64,000 nucleotides of DNA from contig CAYPXY010000022.1 of assembly GCA_964414815.1 (NCBI GenBank), forward strand, positions 4,027 through 68,026, in the 5' to 3' direction. How positions within the stretch are numbered: position 1 is the first letter of the stretch; each line of letters opens with the position of its first letter. Both the position numbers and the translations under genes were made by a program. Below are positions 25,600-35,006 of the stretch, one piece after another. The notes below the pieces were generated by a model. It worked only from the letters and a program-made list of their open reading frames with translations. It was not told where the DNA came from and did no database searches. This DNA is from Mariniblastus sp964414815 (GTDB lineage: Bacteria > Planctomycetota > Planctomycetia > Pirellulales > Pirellulaceae).

Positions 25600-27576
25600 A
25601 TGAAGCAGCATCGCAAATCGACCAGAATTCATTTTGTATTCATCGTCGGCCTAATAACTCTCTTCCGAATGTTTTTGGTGGCTGCGGATGAAATCGTCCC
25701 CGCAGACAACGACGCTTCCAATTATGCACGGCAGTCGGTCCATTATCTCTCAGGGAGCCCCTATGACGGATTCCCGACGCAACAGGCAGGCATTTCGTTG
25801 TTGGCCCGGGCGGGAGTACAACTGGGCATCCCTTACAAGCTGCTACTGGATGGGATCTTGTGGGGGGTTGCATTGGCAGCGGGTGCGACGGCCTTTCGGC
25901 TTTCGGGTTCAGCGATTTACGGATCGCTGATGGTGGCGGCTTTGCTGTTCAATCCATGGTTCATGTTGAACTCGAAAATGTTCATGAGCGAACCCGTGGT
26001 GTCTCCCTTGCTGTTGCTGTTGGTGATTTCGGCGGCTCCGTTTTTGATCGTCCCGACTCCACGCTGGTCGGCTGCCATGGTGTTGTCGGCCGTTTTTGCT
26101 TCTACGGTTTTTGTTTTGATCCGTCCGGAACTACCGCTGCTGGCTGGCTTTTGGGCGCTGCTGTTTCTGGCGGTTCTCTTCAGCCAACCCGGTCATGGAT
26201 TCGTTTCGCGAATTTTTCAACGCCGCATTTTACGATTGGGATGGTTGGGCCTGCCGCTTGTATCTGCCTTCTGCGCTACCCATCTCATGAAGTATGTTCA
26301 CCAGAGGCACTATGGAGTCTATGCCCTGCATCGCACGGAGGCGCCAGGGCTCAAACAACTGATGAATGCGTTGTACAGTATTCCAACTACGGAAGCGATT
26401 CGATATGCGCCCGTGACACGACAAAGCTTGGCGATGGCGTGTGATGCAAGTCCCACGCTGGCCGCGTATCGCGAGGCGCTGCTCAATGTCAATGCACTTA
26501 ACTATCGCAATGCCAGACGAAATCTCGGCTTGGAGGATGAAGTCGGTAGCTGGCTGAATTGGCATCTGATCAACAGCTTTCAAGGGATGCGCTATGAGAC
26601 CCATCAGCGGATGATCGTCGCCGCTCAGGAAATTCGCGACGCCCAACAACAGGGCAAACTTGCCAGACGAACCGCCTTCTTTCCCGTGGATCCGCTGTGG
26701 AGAGAGTGGATTTCAGATGTTCCCGAAGAACTTGTATCTGCGTTCAAGAGCAGCTTCAAGACGGAAGTTGATCCAGAGCGGTTTGACGAATATCTGAAGG
26801 ACCGAAGTGTCAGGAATTCTGTATTGGCCGGTTTCTTCGATGACGGATTGTTGCGGCGCCATGGAACAACGGCATTCCGGGACTTGCGCGTCTTCGGGTA
26901 CCTTGCGGCCCCCACATCGAATTTCAGGGAAGTCCGATTGCTCGATGAAGCCGATCAGGTCATCGCCATGGCACCCTTGATTGAACGACTGCCCGACCGA
27001 TTTTCAAGTGAACAAGTCGATGTCTCCCTGGTGGTTCCGGATGGTTTGCATCGGCTGAACGAATCGCTGCGGCTGGAGTTCATTCCTCGACAGACCGATT
27101 CAGCCAACCGGTACGTGATCAAAATACGTCCCGAGATGAACAACCGTCGGTTCCCTCTGGGGGACGATCATGATCCGGCCTGGAAGGAAGTGTGGCAAAT
27201 CAGTGTCTCGTCCGTTGATCAACCCAACCACACTCGCATGGTTTGTCTGGAAGGACTTCGGGAGCATTACGGCAAACTGTTGTTGGGAGCCGCAGCGGTC
27301 GCGTTCCTGCGGGGACTGCTACGGCACACCCGCTATCGTAACATTCGAGGTCTATTCTGGCTGCTGCTGGTTGGAGCGGGACTGCTGGCGGGTCGCTGTT
27401 TGTACTATGTTCTGATTGAAGTCTGGTTGAAATGGGGCTTGGCTCGGTACGTCGAACCCAACATACTGCTGTCCGTGTTTCTGGTTCTTTGTTTCGCTTA
27501 TCTTGCTGGAAACCAGGTCAGACGAATGGTACTCAAGTTACAATCACATCCAGCTTCAACCCCAAAAGTAACTTAA
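25600..27576 (+). CDS. GT-C-like integral membrane protein, probable polyprenyl-phosphate-sugar-dependent glycosyltransferase
   Basis: The 658-residue product has a first membrane segment near residues 10-28, then an acidic loop (ADEIVPADNDASNYARQSVHYLSG), as in GT-C glycosyltransferases whose first periplasmic loop carries catalytic acidic residues. Roughly nine further hydrophobic segments follow (about 80-240, then 555-650), with a large ~300-residue hydrophilic domain between. The next gene encodes a dolichyl-phosphate-sugar-synthase-like GT2, which would make the lipid-linked donor used by a GT-C enzyme. The acceptor is unknown. No close named family was recognised, so the function is inferred. 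Confidence 0.7.
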   Translation: MKQHRKSTRIHFVFIVGLITLFRMFLVAADEIVPADNDASNYARQSVHYLSGSPYDGFPTQQAGISLLARAGVQLGIPYKLLLDGILWGVALAAGATAFRLSGSAIYGSLMVAALLFNPWFMLNSKMFMSEPVVSPLLLLLVISAAPFLIVPTPRWSAAMVLSAVFASTVFVLIRPELPLLAGFWALLFLAVLFSQPGHGFVSRIFQRRILRLGWLGLPLVSAFCATHLMKYVHQRHYGVYALHRTEAPGLKQLMNALYSIPTTEAIRYAPVTRQSLAMACDASPTLAAYREALLNVNALNYRNARRNLGLEDEVGSWLNWHLINSFQGMRYETHQRMIVAAQEIRDAQQQGKLARRTAFFPVDPLWREWISDVPEELVSAFKSSFKTEVDPERFDEYLKDRSVRNSVLAGFFDDGLLRRHGTTAFRDLRVFGYLAAPTSNFREVRLLDEADQVIAMAPLIERLPDRFSSEQVDVSLVVPDGLHRLNESLRLEFIPRQTDSANRYVIKIRPEMNNRRFPLGDDHDPAWKEVWQISVSSVDQPNHTRMVCLEGLREHYGKLLLGAAAVAFLRGLLRHTRYRNIRGLFWLLLVGAGLLAGRCLYYVLIEVWLKWGLARYVEPNILLSVFLVLCFAYLAGNQVRRMVLKLQSHPASTPKVT

Positions 27577-27840
27577 GGCGAGCGGTAGATGGAATTTTTA
27601 CCGTGGAGTAGGCTTCCAGCCTGTCTACCGTGGATTAGAAAGATCGCAACCGTTTACGCCAAGCAAACCGTTTAGCCGCAAGCCGAAGCCGACTGCAATT
27701 GGTTTGTAGTTACCTTAAGTAGCCGATCAACCAAAGATGGATGCGGGAAGATCGAGAGGTAGTCGGCGCAGGCGCGACGGCAGGGTGCAGCCTCCGCAAT
27801 CAACCTGCCTCCCAATAAAATACCTGTAATCAGGCGCCCC
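27577..27840. other. intergenic region with repeat fragments
   Basis: A short repetition flanks 27600-27640 (TACCGTGGA...GTCTACCGTGGAT). The segment 27670-27695 (AACCGTTTAGCCGCAAGCCG) is an inverted fragment of the core of the element that follows at 27841-27947. No gene was found. Confidence 0.5.
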
Positions 27841-27947
27841 CGCGCCTTTGGGGGTTGCTGATGGAGCGATTTCGGTATTACAGTACATTTTTGGCAGCAA
27901 TCCCCGACGGCTTACGGCTAAACGGTTCCATTTCCCGTGAACGGTTA
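27841..27947 (+). repeat. 107-bp leader-like element, copy 1 (upstream of the GT2 gene)
   Basis: This segment is about 92% identical without gaps, by manual alignment (about 9 differences in 107), to the reverse complement of 43321-43428. It ends 13 bp before the GT2 start codon, and the second copy ends 5 bp before the ubiD-family start codon, both in the same orientation relative to the gene. It contains TTGCTGATGGAGCG and CGGCTAAACG segments. Confidence 0.9.
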
Positions 27948-27959
27948 CGAAAGATCAAT

Positions 27960-29150
27960 ATGGATACATCAAGCAGAAATCCAGTGAACGGAACCTCACC
28001 GCTTGAATTGACGATTCTGATGCCTTGTCTCGACGAAGCCGAAACATTGGAAACGTGCATCCAGAAAGCGACCGGTTTCATAGAGCGGCACCATATCCAG
28101 GGCGAGGTCGTCATTGCCGATAACGGCAGTACGGACGGATCCCAACAAATCGCACAGCAGCTTGGCGCTCGCGTCGTTCCAGTTGCCACACGAGGCTATG
28201 GCGCAGCGATCCAGGGGGGCATCGAAGCGGCTCGCGGGCAGTACATCATCGTGGGCGATGCCGATGACAGCTATGATTTTACCGCGCTCGAACCCTACGT
28301 TGAGAAACTGCGTGAAGGACACGACTTGGTGATGGGCAATCGCTTCCGCGGCGGAATTGTTCCCGGCGCAATGCCTCCACTGCACAAGTACCTGGGCAAT
28401 CCCGTGCTCAGCTTCATCGGACGATTACTGTTTCCCAGCCATATCCGCGATTTCCACTGCGGCTTGCGGGGGTTTTCAAAGCAAGCCGCCGAACGCATGC
28501 AATTGCAGACAACCGGAATGGAGTTCGCAAGCGAGATGGTGGTCAAAGCGACCTTGCTGGACATGAAGATCGCGGAAGTCCCGACCACGCTCTCGCCCGA
28601 TGGCCGCAGTCGCCCCCCGCATTTGAGAAGCTGGCGGGATGGCTGGAGACATTTGCGTTTCTTGCTGATGTACAGTCCACGGTGGCTATTCTTGTATCCT
28701 GGACTGTTGTTGATTTTTATCGGGCTGGTGCTGGTGTTGACGTTGTTGATCACTCCACTGAAAGTGGGGGGAGTTGTGTTTGATATTCACACGATGTTAT
28801 TCGCGGCGGCGATGGTTTTCACTGGATTTCAGGCTGTGTTTTTCGCGGTGCATACCAAGGCATTCGCAATGACCGAGGGCTTGTTGCCGCCTGATCCGAG
28901 GATGAATCGTCTGCTTCAGTGGTTCACGCTGGAAAAAGGACTGATCGCAGGCGTGATCATGCTTGTGGGCGGCGTGTTGGCGGCGATTTGGGCGTTTTAC
29001 AATTGGGGTCAAACCGGTTTTGGAGACCTCGACGCCCGCCGCACGATGCGTGTTACAATATTGTCCGTTCTTTTGTTTACGCTCGGAATGCAAACCGTGT
29101 TCTCGAGTTTTTTCCTTAGCATTCTTGGCCTGAGCCGAAGAAGGGCGTGA
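27960..29150 (+). CDS. GT2 glycosyltransferase, dolichyl/polyprenyl-phosphate sugar synthase-like
   Basis: Starting at the ATG at 27960 the protein has 396 residues; an earlier in-frame start lies inside the repeat element and is rejected. The GT2 domain spans about residues 14-230, with LTILMPCLDEAETLETC, IADNGSTDGSQ and the DxD-type GDADDSYDF. A C-terminal region has about four membrane segments (about 240-270, 285-310, 335-360, 375-395). This matches bacterial polyprenyl-phosphate glucose/mannose synthases with membrane anchors. It probably feeds the neighbouring GT-C-like protein. The nucleotide-sugar donor is unknown. Confidence 0.88.
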   Translation: MDTSSRNPVNGTSPLELTILMPCLDEAETLETCIQKATGFIERHHIQGEVVIADNGSTDGSQQIAQQLGARVVPVATRGYGAAIQGGIEAARGQYIIVGDADDSYDFTALEPYVEKLREGHDLVMGNRFRGGIVPGAMPPLHKYLGNPVLSFIGRLLFPSHIRDFHCGLRGFSKQAAERMQLQTTGMEFASEMVVKATLLDMKIAEVPTTLSPDGRSRPPHLRSWRDGWRHLRFLLMYSPRWLFLYPGLLLIFIGLVLVLTLLITPLKVGGVVFDIHTMLFAAAMVFTGFQAVFFAVHTKAFAMTEGLLPPDPRMNRLLQWFTLEKGLIAGVIMLVGGVLAAIWAFYNWGQTGFGDLDARRTMRVTILSVLLFTLGMQTVFSSFFLSILGLSRRRA

Positions 29151-29272
29151 GGTCGATATGATTTGGTTCTGGCTCCGTTTTCCATTTCGCTACTCAAAAT
29201 CGCACTCCAGAAATAGTTGGACAATTCCGACCCGATTCATCCGGCCATCCATCATATTAAACTCCAGTAGCG

Positions 29273-30136
29273 ATGAATGAAGCAACTCAAACAAGACCTT
29301 GGCTGGGGCGATTTGATCGGGTGTTGTTCTTCCGTCTGGCTATTGCCATTTCGGTCAGCCTGCTACCCACGGTAATTTTTGGCTGGAAGGGCATTCCAGC
29401 GACCGTCCTTTTAGCCGTAGCTTCGGTTTTCGTTTGGTTGAATAAACGGCCAGCGGCGATAACCACAATCGTTTTGCTGTTGCTTGGATACTTCTTTTAT
29501 CCCGCGATCGATGGTGCTCGGGAAGCGATTCTTCGGTCTGAATGCAAAAACAATCTCCACCGACTAACCTATGCCATTCTCGATTACGAATCCAAATACG
29601 GTCATTTCCCACCCCCGTTTACGATGGACTCGGGAGGTAATCGCCTGCATAGTTGGCGAGTTTCGTTGCTGCCCTATTTGGGGGAACAGGCACTCTACGA
29701 CCAGATCGACAAAACAAGGCCATGGGATGATCCAGTGAATATCCCCTTTCACAACCAGATGCCTGAAGTTTTTTGCTGCGCCGCCTTAAAATACCATTCC
29801 AGGTGGCGGACGACAGGAAATACCACATCGTACATTGTCGTCATCGGCGATCACTCACCCTGGCAAACCGATCCGCCGAGAAGTTTTTCGAGTTCACCTG
29901 GCATTTGGCGAAATATCGCAATCATCGAGTCGGAATCGAATCGACTGCCGTGGATGGCGCCGAATGATCCTGATCTTCAACAGTTTCTCGATGGCATCGA
30001 CTATTCGCGTCCACATGGAGGAACGATTCATTGCTCATGCTTCGATGGCTCGGTTGTGCTCACGAGAGACATCCAGGCACTTCAAGAGCAGTCGATACAC
30101 TTGACTCTGAATTCTGAAGTTCAACCTGCTCAATGA
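29273..30136 (+). CDS. DUF1559-related membrane protein
   Basis: The 287-residue protein has three N-terminal hydrophobic segments (about 22-80). The DUF1559 core follows: CKNNLHRLTYAILDYESKYGHFPPPFTMDSGG, LHSWRVSLLPYLGEQALYDQIDKTRPWDDP and a C-terminal GTIHCSCFDGSVVLTRD. DUF1559 proteins are a large planctomycete-specific set, usually with a prepilin-like N-terminus. That pilin signal is absent here and is replaced by membrane helices. The function of the domain is unknown. Confidence 0.88.
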   Translation: MNEATQTRPWLGRFDRVLFFRLAIAISVSLLPTVIFGWKGIPATVLLAVASVFVWLNKRPAAITTIVLLLLGYFFYPAIDGAREAILRSECKNNLHRLTYAILDYESKYGHFPPPFTMDSGGNRLHSWRVSLLPYLGEQALYDQIDKTRPWDDPVNIPFHNQMPEVFCCAALKYHSRWRTTGNTTSYIVVIGDHSPWQTDPPRSFSSSPGIWRNIAIIESESNRLPWMAPNDPDLQQFLDGIDYSRPHGGTIHCSCFDGSVVLTRDIQALQEQSIHLTLNSEVQPAQ

Positions 30137-30234
30137 GTCAAACATGACTGGTTGGTATGGTGGTTGGCAGGCATCCTTTAGAATTTAGAATTCAGAACTT
30201 TGTCAAAGATCGAGCTCAAGTCAGTGAACATGAT

Positions 30235-30338
30235 GGGGTCGGGAGTCGTTTCTTCGAATAAGCACATTCCACTACTGCAGAAAACGAAACGTTTATTTGC
30301 GACTCTTGAAAATTTCAAGAGAAACGACTCCCGACCTC
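30235..30338. repeat. MITE-like element with 17-bp terminal inverted repeats, copy 1
   Basis: GGTCGGGAGTCGTTTCT (30237-30253) is perfectly inverted at 30320-30336, enclosing about 66 bp with an AATTTCAAGAG-like internal segment. A second copy of the same sequence in the opposite orientation lies at 48746-48850. No transposase is present. Confidence 0.85.
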
Positions 30339-30462
30339 TTCTGGTTTGCCAACACGAAAGCCGCACGACCTCTTTAACTGGCAAGAAGCGTTTGCTTTCC
30401 GACTTTCCTTTTTGGTATGATTGTCGGTGCATTTCAAGTTCACGATTGACGGAACCCCAACC

Positions 30463-31482
30463 ATGATCGCACTCCAAAAGCTCATCGCCGGCGCGGTGGA
30501 CTATGCCGGGTTATTTCCACCGGCCGCACTGCCGATAAAGGAAACGGTTGAGAATTTTGCCCAGTACAAATTTGGAACAGCCCATTCGATGCTGGGAAGG
30601 CTGGTGGTACCGGTGGGACGACTCGGTGAGTTGCAACAGGCTGCGAATCAAGTCACCAAACCGTGGACCGCCCACGCAACCGCAAGCTGGCAGATCTCGG
30701 CCCTGGTCAATGCCGATTCGAAAGACGACTTCGCCGATTTTCATCAGGCGCTACAGCAACTCCGCGCGTTCAATGACCACTATCGGAATCGCAACCTGGT
30801 GATGTTGATCGATTCGATTGAAATCAAACCGCAATCGCTGGACGATCTTCCAGCTCTCGCTCAGCAGATCCCGACCGAACTCGATGCCTATTTTGAAATT
30901 GACTGCCAGACGGACCCGAATCCAGCGATCCAACATTTGGCAGAAGCTCGTCGTTCAGCTCTCGAAAGATCGATCAGCGCAGAAAATGGAACCTCTGCCC
31001 GCAAACCCGGCTCGAACTTGTACGCCAAAATCCGAACCGGCAGCGTTGTCGCGGATCAAATCCCCAGCGTCCCGCAGGTCGCGCGATTCATCGCGACTTG
31101 TGCAAAATATGGCGTGCCCTTTAAGGCAACCGCCGGGCTGCACCACCCCGTTCGCGACGAGTATCGTCTGACCTATGAGCCTGATTCCAAGTGCGGGGTG
31201 ATGCACGGCTTCGTGAACGTGTTTGTTGCGTCGCTTTTTGCTTTTGAGTTGGCCCTTTCGGGGGAGAAAATGGAGACGGAAATGGAGACGGAAATCGAAG
31301 CCATCCTGGCGGAGCAGGAAAAAGAAAATTTTTCCTTCGATGACCATCAGCTTCGCTGGCGGGAGCGATCCATTGCAGCAGAGCGCATCGACAATTTGCG
31401 ACGCCGGAGCATTCAGTCATTCGGTTCATGCTCGTTCGACGAACCAGTTCAGGAATTAAGTACTCAATTTGGCGACGTTTAA
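30463..31482 (+). CDS. Conserved-looking hypothetical protein
   Basis: From the ATG at 30463 the product has 339 residues and begins MIALQKLIAGAVDYAGLFPPAA. It also has VPVGRLGELQQAANQ, FEIDCQTDPNPAIQHLA, KIRTGSVVADQIPSVPQVARFI and the striking FKATAGLHHPVR, with alternating beta strands and helices as in a TIM-barrel-like fold. No signal peptide is present. I do not recognise a named family. It converges on galK with 2 bp between the stop codons. A 12-bp direct repeat near 31270 (ATGGAGACGGAA twice) extends a charged segment. Confidence 0.7.
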   Translation: MIALQKLIAGAVDYAGLFPPAALPIKETVENFAQYKFGTAHSMLGRLVVPVGRLGELQQAANQVTKPWTAHATASWQISALVNADSKDDFADFHQALQQLRAFNDHYRNRNLVMLIDSIEIKPQSLDDLPALAQQIPTELDAYFEIDCQTDPNPAIQHLAEARRSALERSISAENGTSARKPGSNLYAKIRTGSVVADQIPSVPQVARFIATCAKYGVPFKATAGLHHPVRDEYRLTYEPDSKCGVMHGFVNVFVASLFAFELALSGEKMETEMETEIEAILAEQEKENFSFDDHQLRWRERSIAAERIDNLRRRSIQSFGSCSFDEPVQELSTQFGDV

Positions 31483-31484
31483 TC

Positions 31485-32612
31485 TCACTCAGCGGTCTGC
31501 CTGATCGGGATGGCTCCGTCGGCAGGTTGTGCGACAAAGCTGTCGATCGTCGCGCCGGTTCGACGATGGTATTCGCGGACGAGGGATTGGGCAACGGCTT
31601 CGGCACACTCAGTGTCAACCAACGTAATGGTACATCCACCGAATCCTCCGCCGGTCATTCTCGCCCCGTACACTCCGCTTGCGATTCCGGCCTTCTGGGC
31701 CAACTCCACCAATAAATCGGTTTCCTCACAAGTGACCTCGTAGTCCACCCGCAGCGACTCGTGACTTTTGTATAATTTTTCACCAATTATGGGCCAGTCT
31801 CTCTGGCGAATCAGTCGAGCGGTGTCAAGCGTCCTCGCGTTTTCAGTGATCACATGATGTGCCCTGCGAAACTCGACATGGGACATTCGGTACTGATGTC
31901 GAAGCAGTTTCTGTAAATCGACCTCGCGCAGGGATTCCACTCCCAAGGACTGGCAAGCGGCCTTACATTGCTCGCGCCGCTGCTGGTACTCGCCATCGGC
32001 CAGAGCATGTTTAACATGGCTATGGGTGACGATGATCGAAACTTCTTCGGGCCATTCGATGTACTCAACGTTGCTGGACTGGCAATCAAGGAGCATCAGA
32101 TGGCCAGACCGCCCCATCGCACTTGCGATCGGGTCCATCAAACCACAGGGAACACCCACGCCGTTGTTTTCTGCCGCTTGGCAAAGCCTCGCGGTTTCGA
32201 TTCCAGTCAAAGGTCGGCCTGTGACCTTCTGCAACAAGACCGCGAAAGCCACTTCGAGTGAAGCACTGCTGGAGAGACCAGCTCCGATCGGGACATCGCT
32301 ACGAACATGAATCTGAAGCGGCGGAATCGGGCCTACCCGCTTTACGAATTCATTGACGACTCCCACCAGATACTTCGACCAGCCTGGGATTTGATCGCCC
32401 GCGACACAGCCAGTCTCATCCATGGAAATCCGGACAACTTCCGAAAAATGATCACTTGATACAATGATCACGCCTGGATCCGGGCTGATGGAAGCCTCCA
32501 CCGTGGTGTATCGGTTGATCGCCATCGGCATGGCATAACCCTGATTGTAATCTGTATGTTCACCGATGAAGTTGATTCGCCCCGGTGCTGATGAAGACCA
32601 ATGTTCTGTCAA
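31485..32612 (-). CDS. galK: Galactokinase
   Basis: The 375-residue GHMP kinase phosphorylates galactose at C1 in the Leloir pathway. The N-terminal signature is RINFIGEHTDYNQG (sugar binding), the ATP-binding motif is PIGAGLSSSASLEVA, and the C-terminal motif is ARMTGGGFGGCT. The length is normal. No galT or galE is adjacent; galK stands alone and faces the hypothetical gene at its 3' end. It could also act on a related sugar, but the full motif set supports galactokinase. Confidence 0.95.
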   Translation of the reverse strand: MTEHWSSSAPGRINFIGEHTDYNQGYAMPMAINRYTTVEASISPDPGVIIVSSDHFSEVVRISMDETGCVAGDQIPGWSKYLVGVVNEFVKRVGPIPPLQIHVRSDVPIGAGLSSSASLEVAFAVLLQKVTGRPLTGIETARLCQAAENNGVGVPCGLMDPIASAMGRSGHLMLLDCQSSNVEYIEWPEEVSIIVTHSHVKHALADGEYQQRREQCKAACQSLGVESLREVDLQKLLRHQYRMSHVEFRRAHHVITENARTLDTARLIRQRDWPIIGEKLYKSHESLRVDYEVTCEETDLLVELAQKAGIASGVYGARMTGGGFGGCTITLVDTECAEAVAQSLVREYHRRTGATIDSFVAQPADGAIPIRQTAE

Positions 32613-32642
32613 GTTTTAGCCTTTTAGTGTGATGATCCACGA

Positions 32643-33783
32643 TGGTCGATTTGGAATCGGCGACAAAATAGTTTATGATAACGCAGCCCTATAAAACCCC
32701 CATCCGAGGATCCTTCAAATGGTAAACCGATTTATCTCATCGTTGACAATTTGTTTCATCGTTTCGTTCGTCGCTCCTGTTTTTTCTCAGGACGCGTACC
32801 AACAGGTGAAGGCGGCACTGGTCGCCGGTGAGCCACCCAAGCTCGAACCGGGTTCGTTCACGATCGCGGTCCTGCCGGATACTCAATTATACGCCGAACG
32901 GTTTCCGGATCGCTATGACGCTCAAACCCAATGGATCATTGATAACCGGGATACTAGGAATATTGTGGCCGCGCTGCACTTGGGAGACATCACGAACCAG
33001 AATACACCCGAGCAGTGGGAAAATGCAGCGAAATCCATGAAGAAGCTTGACGGCCACGTCCCCTATTTCATGGCACCTGGCAATCACGATTACAGCGACC
33101 GCGGTCGGTGTGCCGATCGAACCACACTGATGAACGATTATTTTCCGGTGTCGCATTTCCAGGACCTGCCAACATTTGGGGGTGTCTACGACCGTGAACC
33201 GAGCCGGATTGAAAACAGTTTTCACCGGTTCACCGTGGGCAATCGAAAGTTCCTGGTGATTGCACTGGAATTCGGTCCGCGCCGGGATGTCGTACGCTGG
33301 GCCAATGAAGTGGCCGAGCAACATCCGGATCACGAGGCGATTCTGATCACGCACGCCTACATGTACTATGACGAAACGCGCTACGACTGGAAAAAATTTG
33401 GCAATCAACAGCGATGGAACCCGCACGCTTACGAGTTGGCGAAATCGACGGATGATGATGTCATGGATGGCGAAGAATTGTGGACGAATCTGGTCAGTCG
33501 CCACGATCATTTCATCATGACGCTCAACGGTCATGTGCTGGGCGACGGCCTGGGCCGGATGACTTCCAAAACAACGGGGGGAAAAGAAGTCCATCAGATG
33601 CTGGTCAACTTTCAGATGCTCCCCAACGGTGGAGATGCCTGGTTGAGGCTGATGGAGTTCCGTCCCGACGGAAAAACGGTGCAGATCTACGACTATTCAC
33701 CGACCCTCAACCAGCGCAACGAATCGGAACAAAATCAGTTTACCCTGACGATCAACTAAAGATCGTTCTTCGAAAAATCCTGA
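32643..33783 (+). repeat. tandem duplication unit, copy 1
   Basis: The unit includes the upstream GGTCGATTTGGAATC promoter region, the metallophosphoesterase gene and its GATCGTTCTTCGAAAAATCC tail, and is repeated at 33843-34982 at a spacing of about 1.2 kb. Confidence 0.9.
32719..33759 (+). CDS. Secreted metallophosphoesterase (tandem copy 1)
   Basis: The 346-residue calcineurin-like phosphoesterase has an N-terminal signal peptide (MVNRFISSLTICFIVSFVAP, cleaved near FSQ). The metal-binding motifs are D54 in AVLPDTQ, GD at 89-90 (LHLGDITNQN), GNHD (121-124), a later THAYMYYD and NGHVLGDG. These enzymes cleave phosphomonoesters or diesters with a two-metal centre. The location is probably periplasmic or extracellular. 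It is a near copy of the next gene: the proteins differ mainly in the first ~85 residues and are identical afterwards. Confidence 0.9.
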   Translation: MVNRFISSLTICFIVSFVAPVFSQDAYQQVKAALVAGEPPKLEPGSFTIAVLPDTQLYAERFPDRYDAQTQWIIDNRDTRNIVAALHLGDITNQNTPEQWENAAKSMKKLDGHVPYFMAPGNHDYSDRGRCADRTTLMNDYFPVSHFQDLPTFGGVYDREPSRIENSFHRFTVGNRKFLVIALEFGPRRDVVRWANEVAEQHPDHEAILITHAYMYYDETRYDWKKFGNQQRWNPHAYELAKSTDDDVMDGEELWTNLVSRHDHFIMTLNGHVLGDGLGRMTSKTTGGKEVHQMLVNFQMLPNGGDAWLRLMEFRPDGKTVQIYDYSPTLNQRNESEQNQFTLTIN

Positions 33784-33842
33784 GGCGTCGATATCTAGGT
33801 GCTGGAATCCGATCGCCAAGCCGACCCTACGTACTGGTAATC

Positions 33843-34982
33843 TGGTCGATTTGGAATCAGAAACAAAATAGTTTAAGATAATGCACCCCGATAAAGCCCC
33901 ATCACAGGAAACGACCTATGGCAAACCGATTGATCTCGTACTCAATAATTTTTCTCATTGTTTCGCTTGTTACTCCTGTTTTTTCTCAGGACGCGTATCA
34001 AAAGGTGAAGGCAAAACTAGCCGCCGGTGAGCCACCCAAGCTCGAACCAGGTTCCTTCACGATCGCGGTCCTGCCGGACACTCAATGGTACACCCAACGG
34101 TTTCCGGATCGCTATGATGCTCAAACCCAATGGATCATTGACAATCGGGATACAAGGAATATTGTGGCCGTACTGCACTTGGGAGACATCACGAACCAGA
34201 ATACACCCGAGCAGTGGGAAAATGCAGCGAAATCCATGAAGAAGCTTGACGGCCACGTCCCCTATTTCATGGCACCTGGCAATCACGATTACAGCGACCG
34301 CGGTCGGTGTGCCGATCGAACCACACTGATGAACGATTATTTTCCGGTGTCGCATTTCCAGGACCTGCCAACATTTGGGGGTGTCTACGACCGTGAACCG
34401 AGCCGGATTGAAAACAGTTTTCACCGGTTCACCGTGGGCAATCGAAAGTTCCTGGTGATTGCACTGGAATTCGGTCCGCGCCGGGATGTCGTACGCTGGG
34501 CCAATGAAGTGGCCGAGCAACATCCGGATCACGAGGCGATTCTGATCACGCACGCCTACATGTACTATGACGAAACGCGCTACGACTGGAAAAAATTTGG
34601 CAATCAACAGCGATGGAACCCGCACGCTTACGAGTTGGCGAAATCGACGGATGATGATGTCATGGATGGCGAAGAATTGTGGACGAATCTGGTCAGTCGC
34701 CACGATCATTTCATCATGACGCTCAACGGTCATGTGCTGGGCGACGGCCTGGGCCGGATGACTTCCAAAACAACGGGGGGAAAAGAAGTCCATCAGATGC
34801 TGGTCAACTTTCAGATGCTCCCCAACGGTGGAGATGCCTGGTTGAGGCTGATGGAGTTCCGTCCCGACGGAAAAACAGTACAGATCTACGACTATTCACC
34901 GACCCTCAACCAGCGCAACGAATCGGAACAGAATCAGTTTACCCTGACGATCAACTAAAGATCGTTCTTCGAAAAATCCTGA
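33843..34982 (+). repeat. tandem duplication unit, copy 2
   Basis: Paired with the unit at 32643-33783. The stretch from about 34171 to 34868 is identical or nearly so to 32972-33669, while the 5' part carries many substitutions. Confidence 0.9.
33918..34958 (+). CDS. Secreted metallophosphoesterase (tandem copy 2)
   Basis: The second 346-residue copy begins MANRLISYSIIFLIVSLVTP, has the same predicted signal peptide end (FSQ) and carries all five phosphoesterase motifs. Compared with copy 1 the N-terminal changes include DTQWYTQ against DTQLYAE and VAVLHLG against VAALHLG. The remainder is the same, and near-identical DNA suggests recent duplication or gene conversion. Both copies appear intact and have similar upstream DNA, so both may be expressed. 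Confidence 0.9.
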   Translation: MANRLISYSIIFLIVSLVTPVFSQDAYQKVKAKLAAGEPPKLEPGSFTIAVLPDTQWYTQRFPDRYDAQTQWIIDNRDTRNIVAVLHLGDITNQNTPEQWENAAKSMKKLDGHVPYFMAPGNHDYSDRGRCADRTTLMNDYFPVSHFQDLPTFGGVYDREPSRIENSFHRFTVGNRKFLVIALEFGPRRDVVRWANEVAEQHPDHEAILITHAYMYYDETRYDWKKFGNQQRWNPHAYELAKSTDDDVMDGEELWTNLVSRHDHFIMTLNGHVLGDGLGRMTSKTTGGKEVHQMLVNFQMLPNGGDAWLRLMEFRPDGKTVQIYDYSPTLNQRNESEQNQFTLTIN

Positions 34983-35006
34983 TCCCGTTTACCCCGTATC
35001 AATCGA

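Noticed and set aside
27855..27959. Upstream 35-codon extension of the GT2 gene
   Set aside because: It lies in the 107-bp element, which also occurs before an unrelated gene, so this is not protein sequence.
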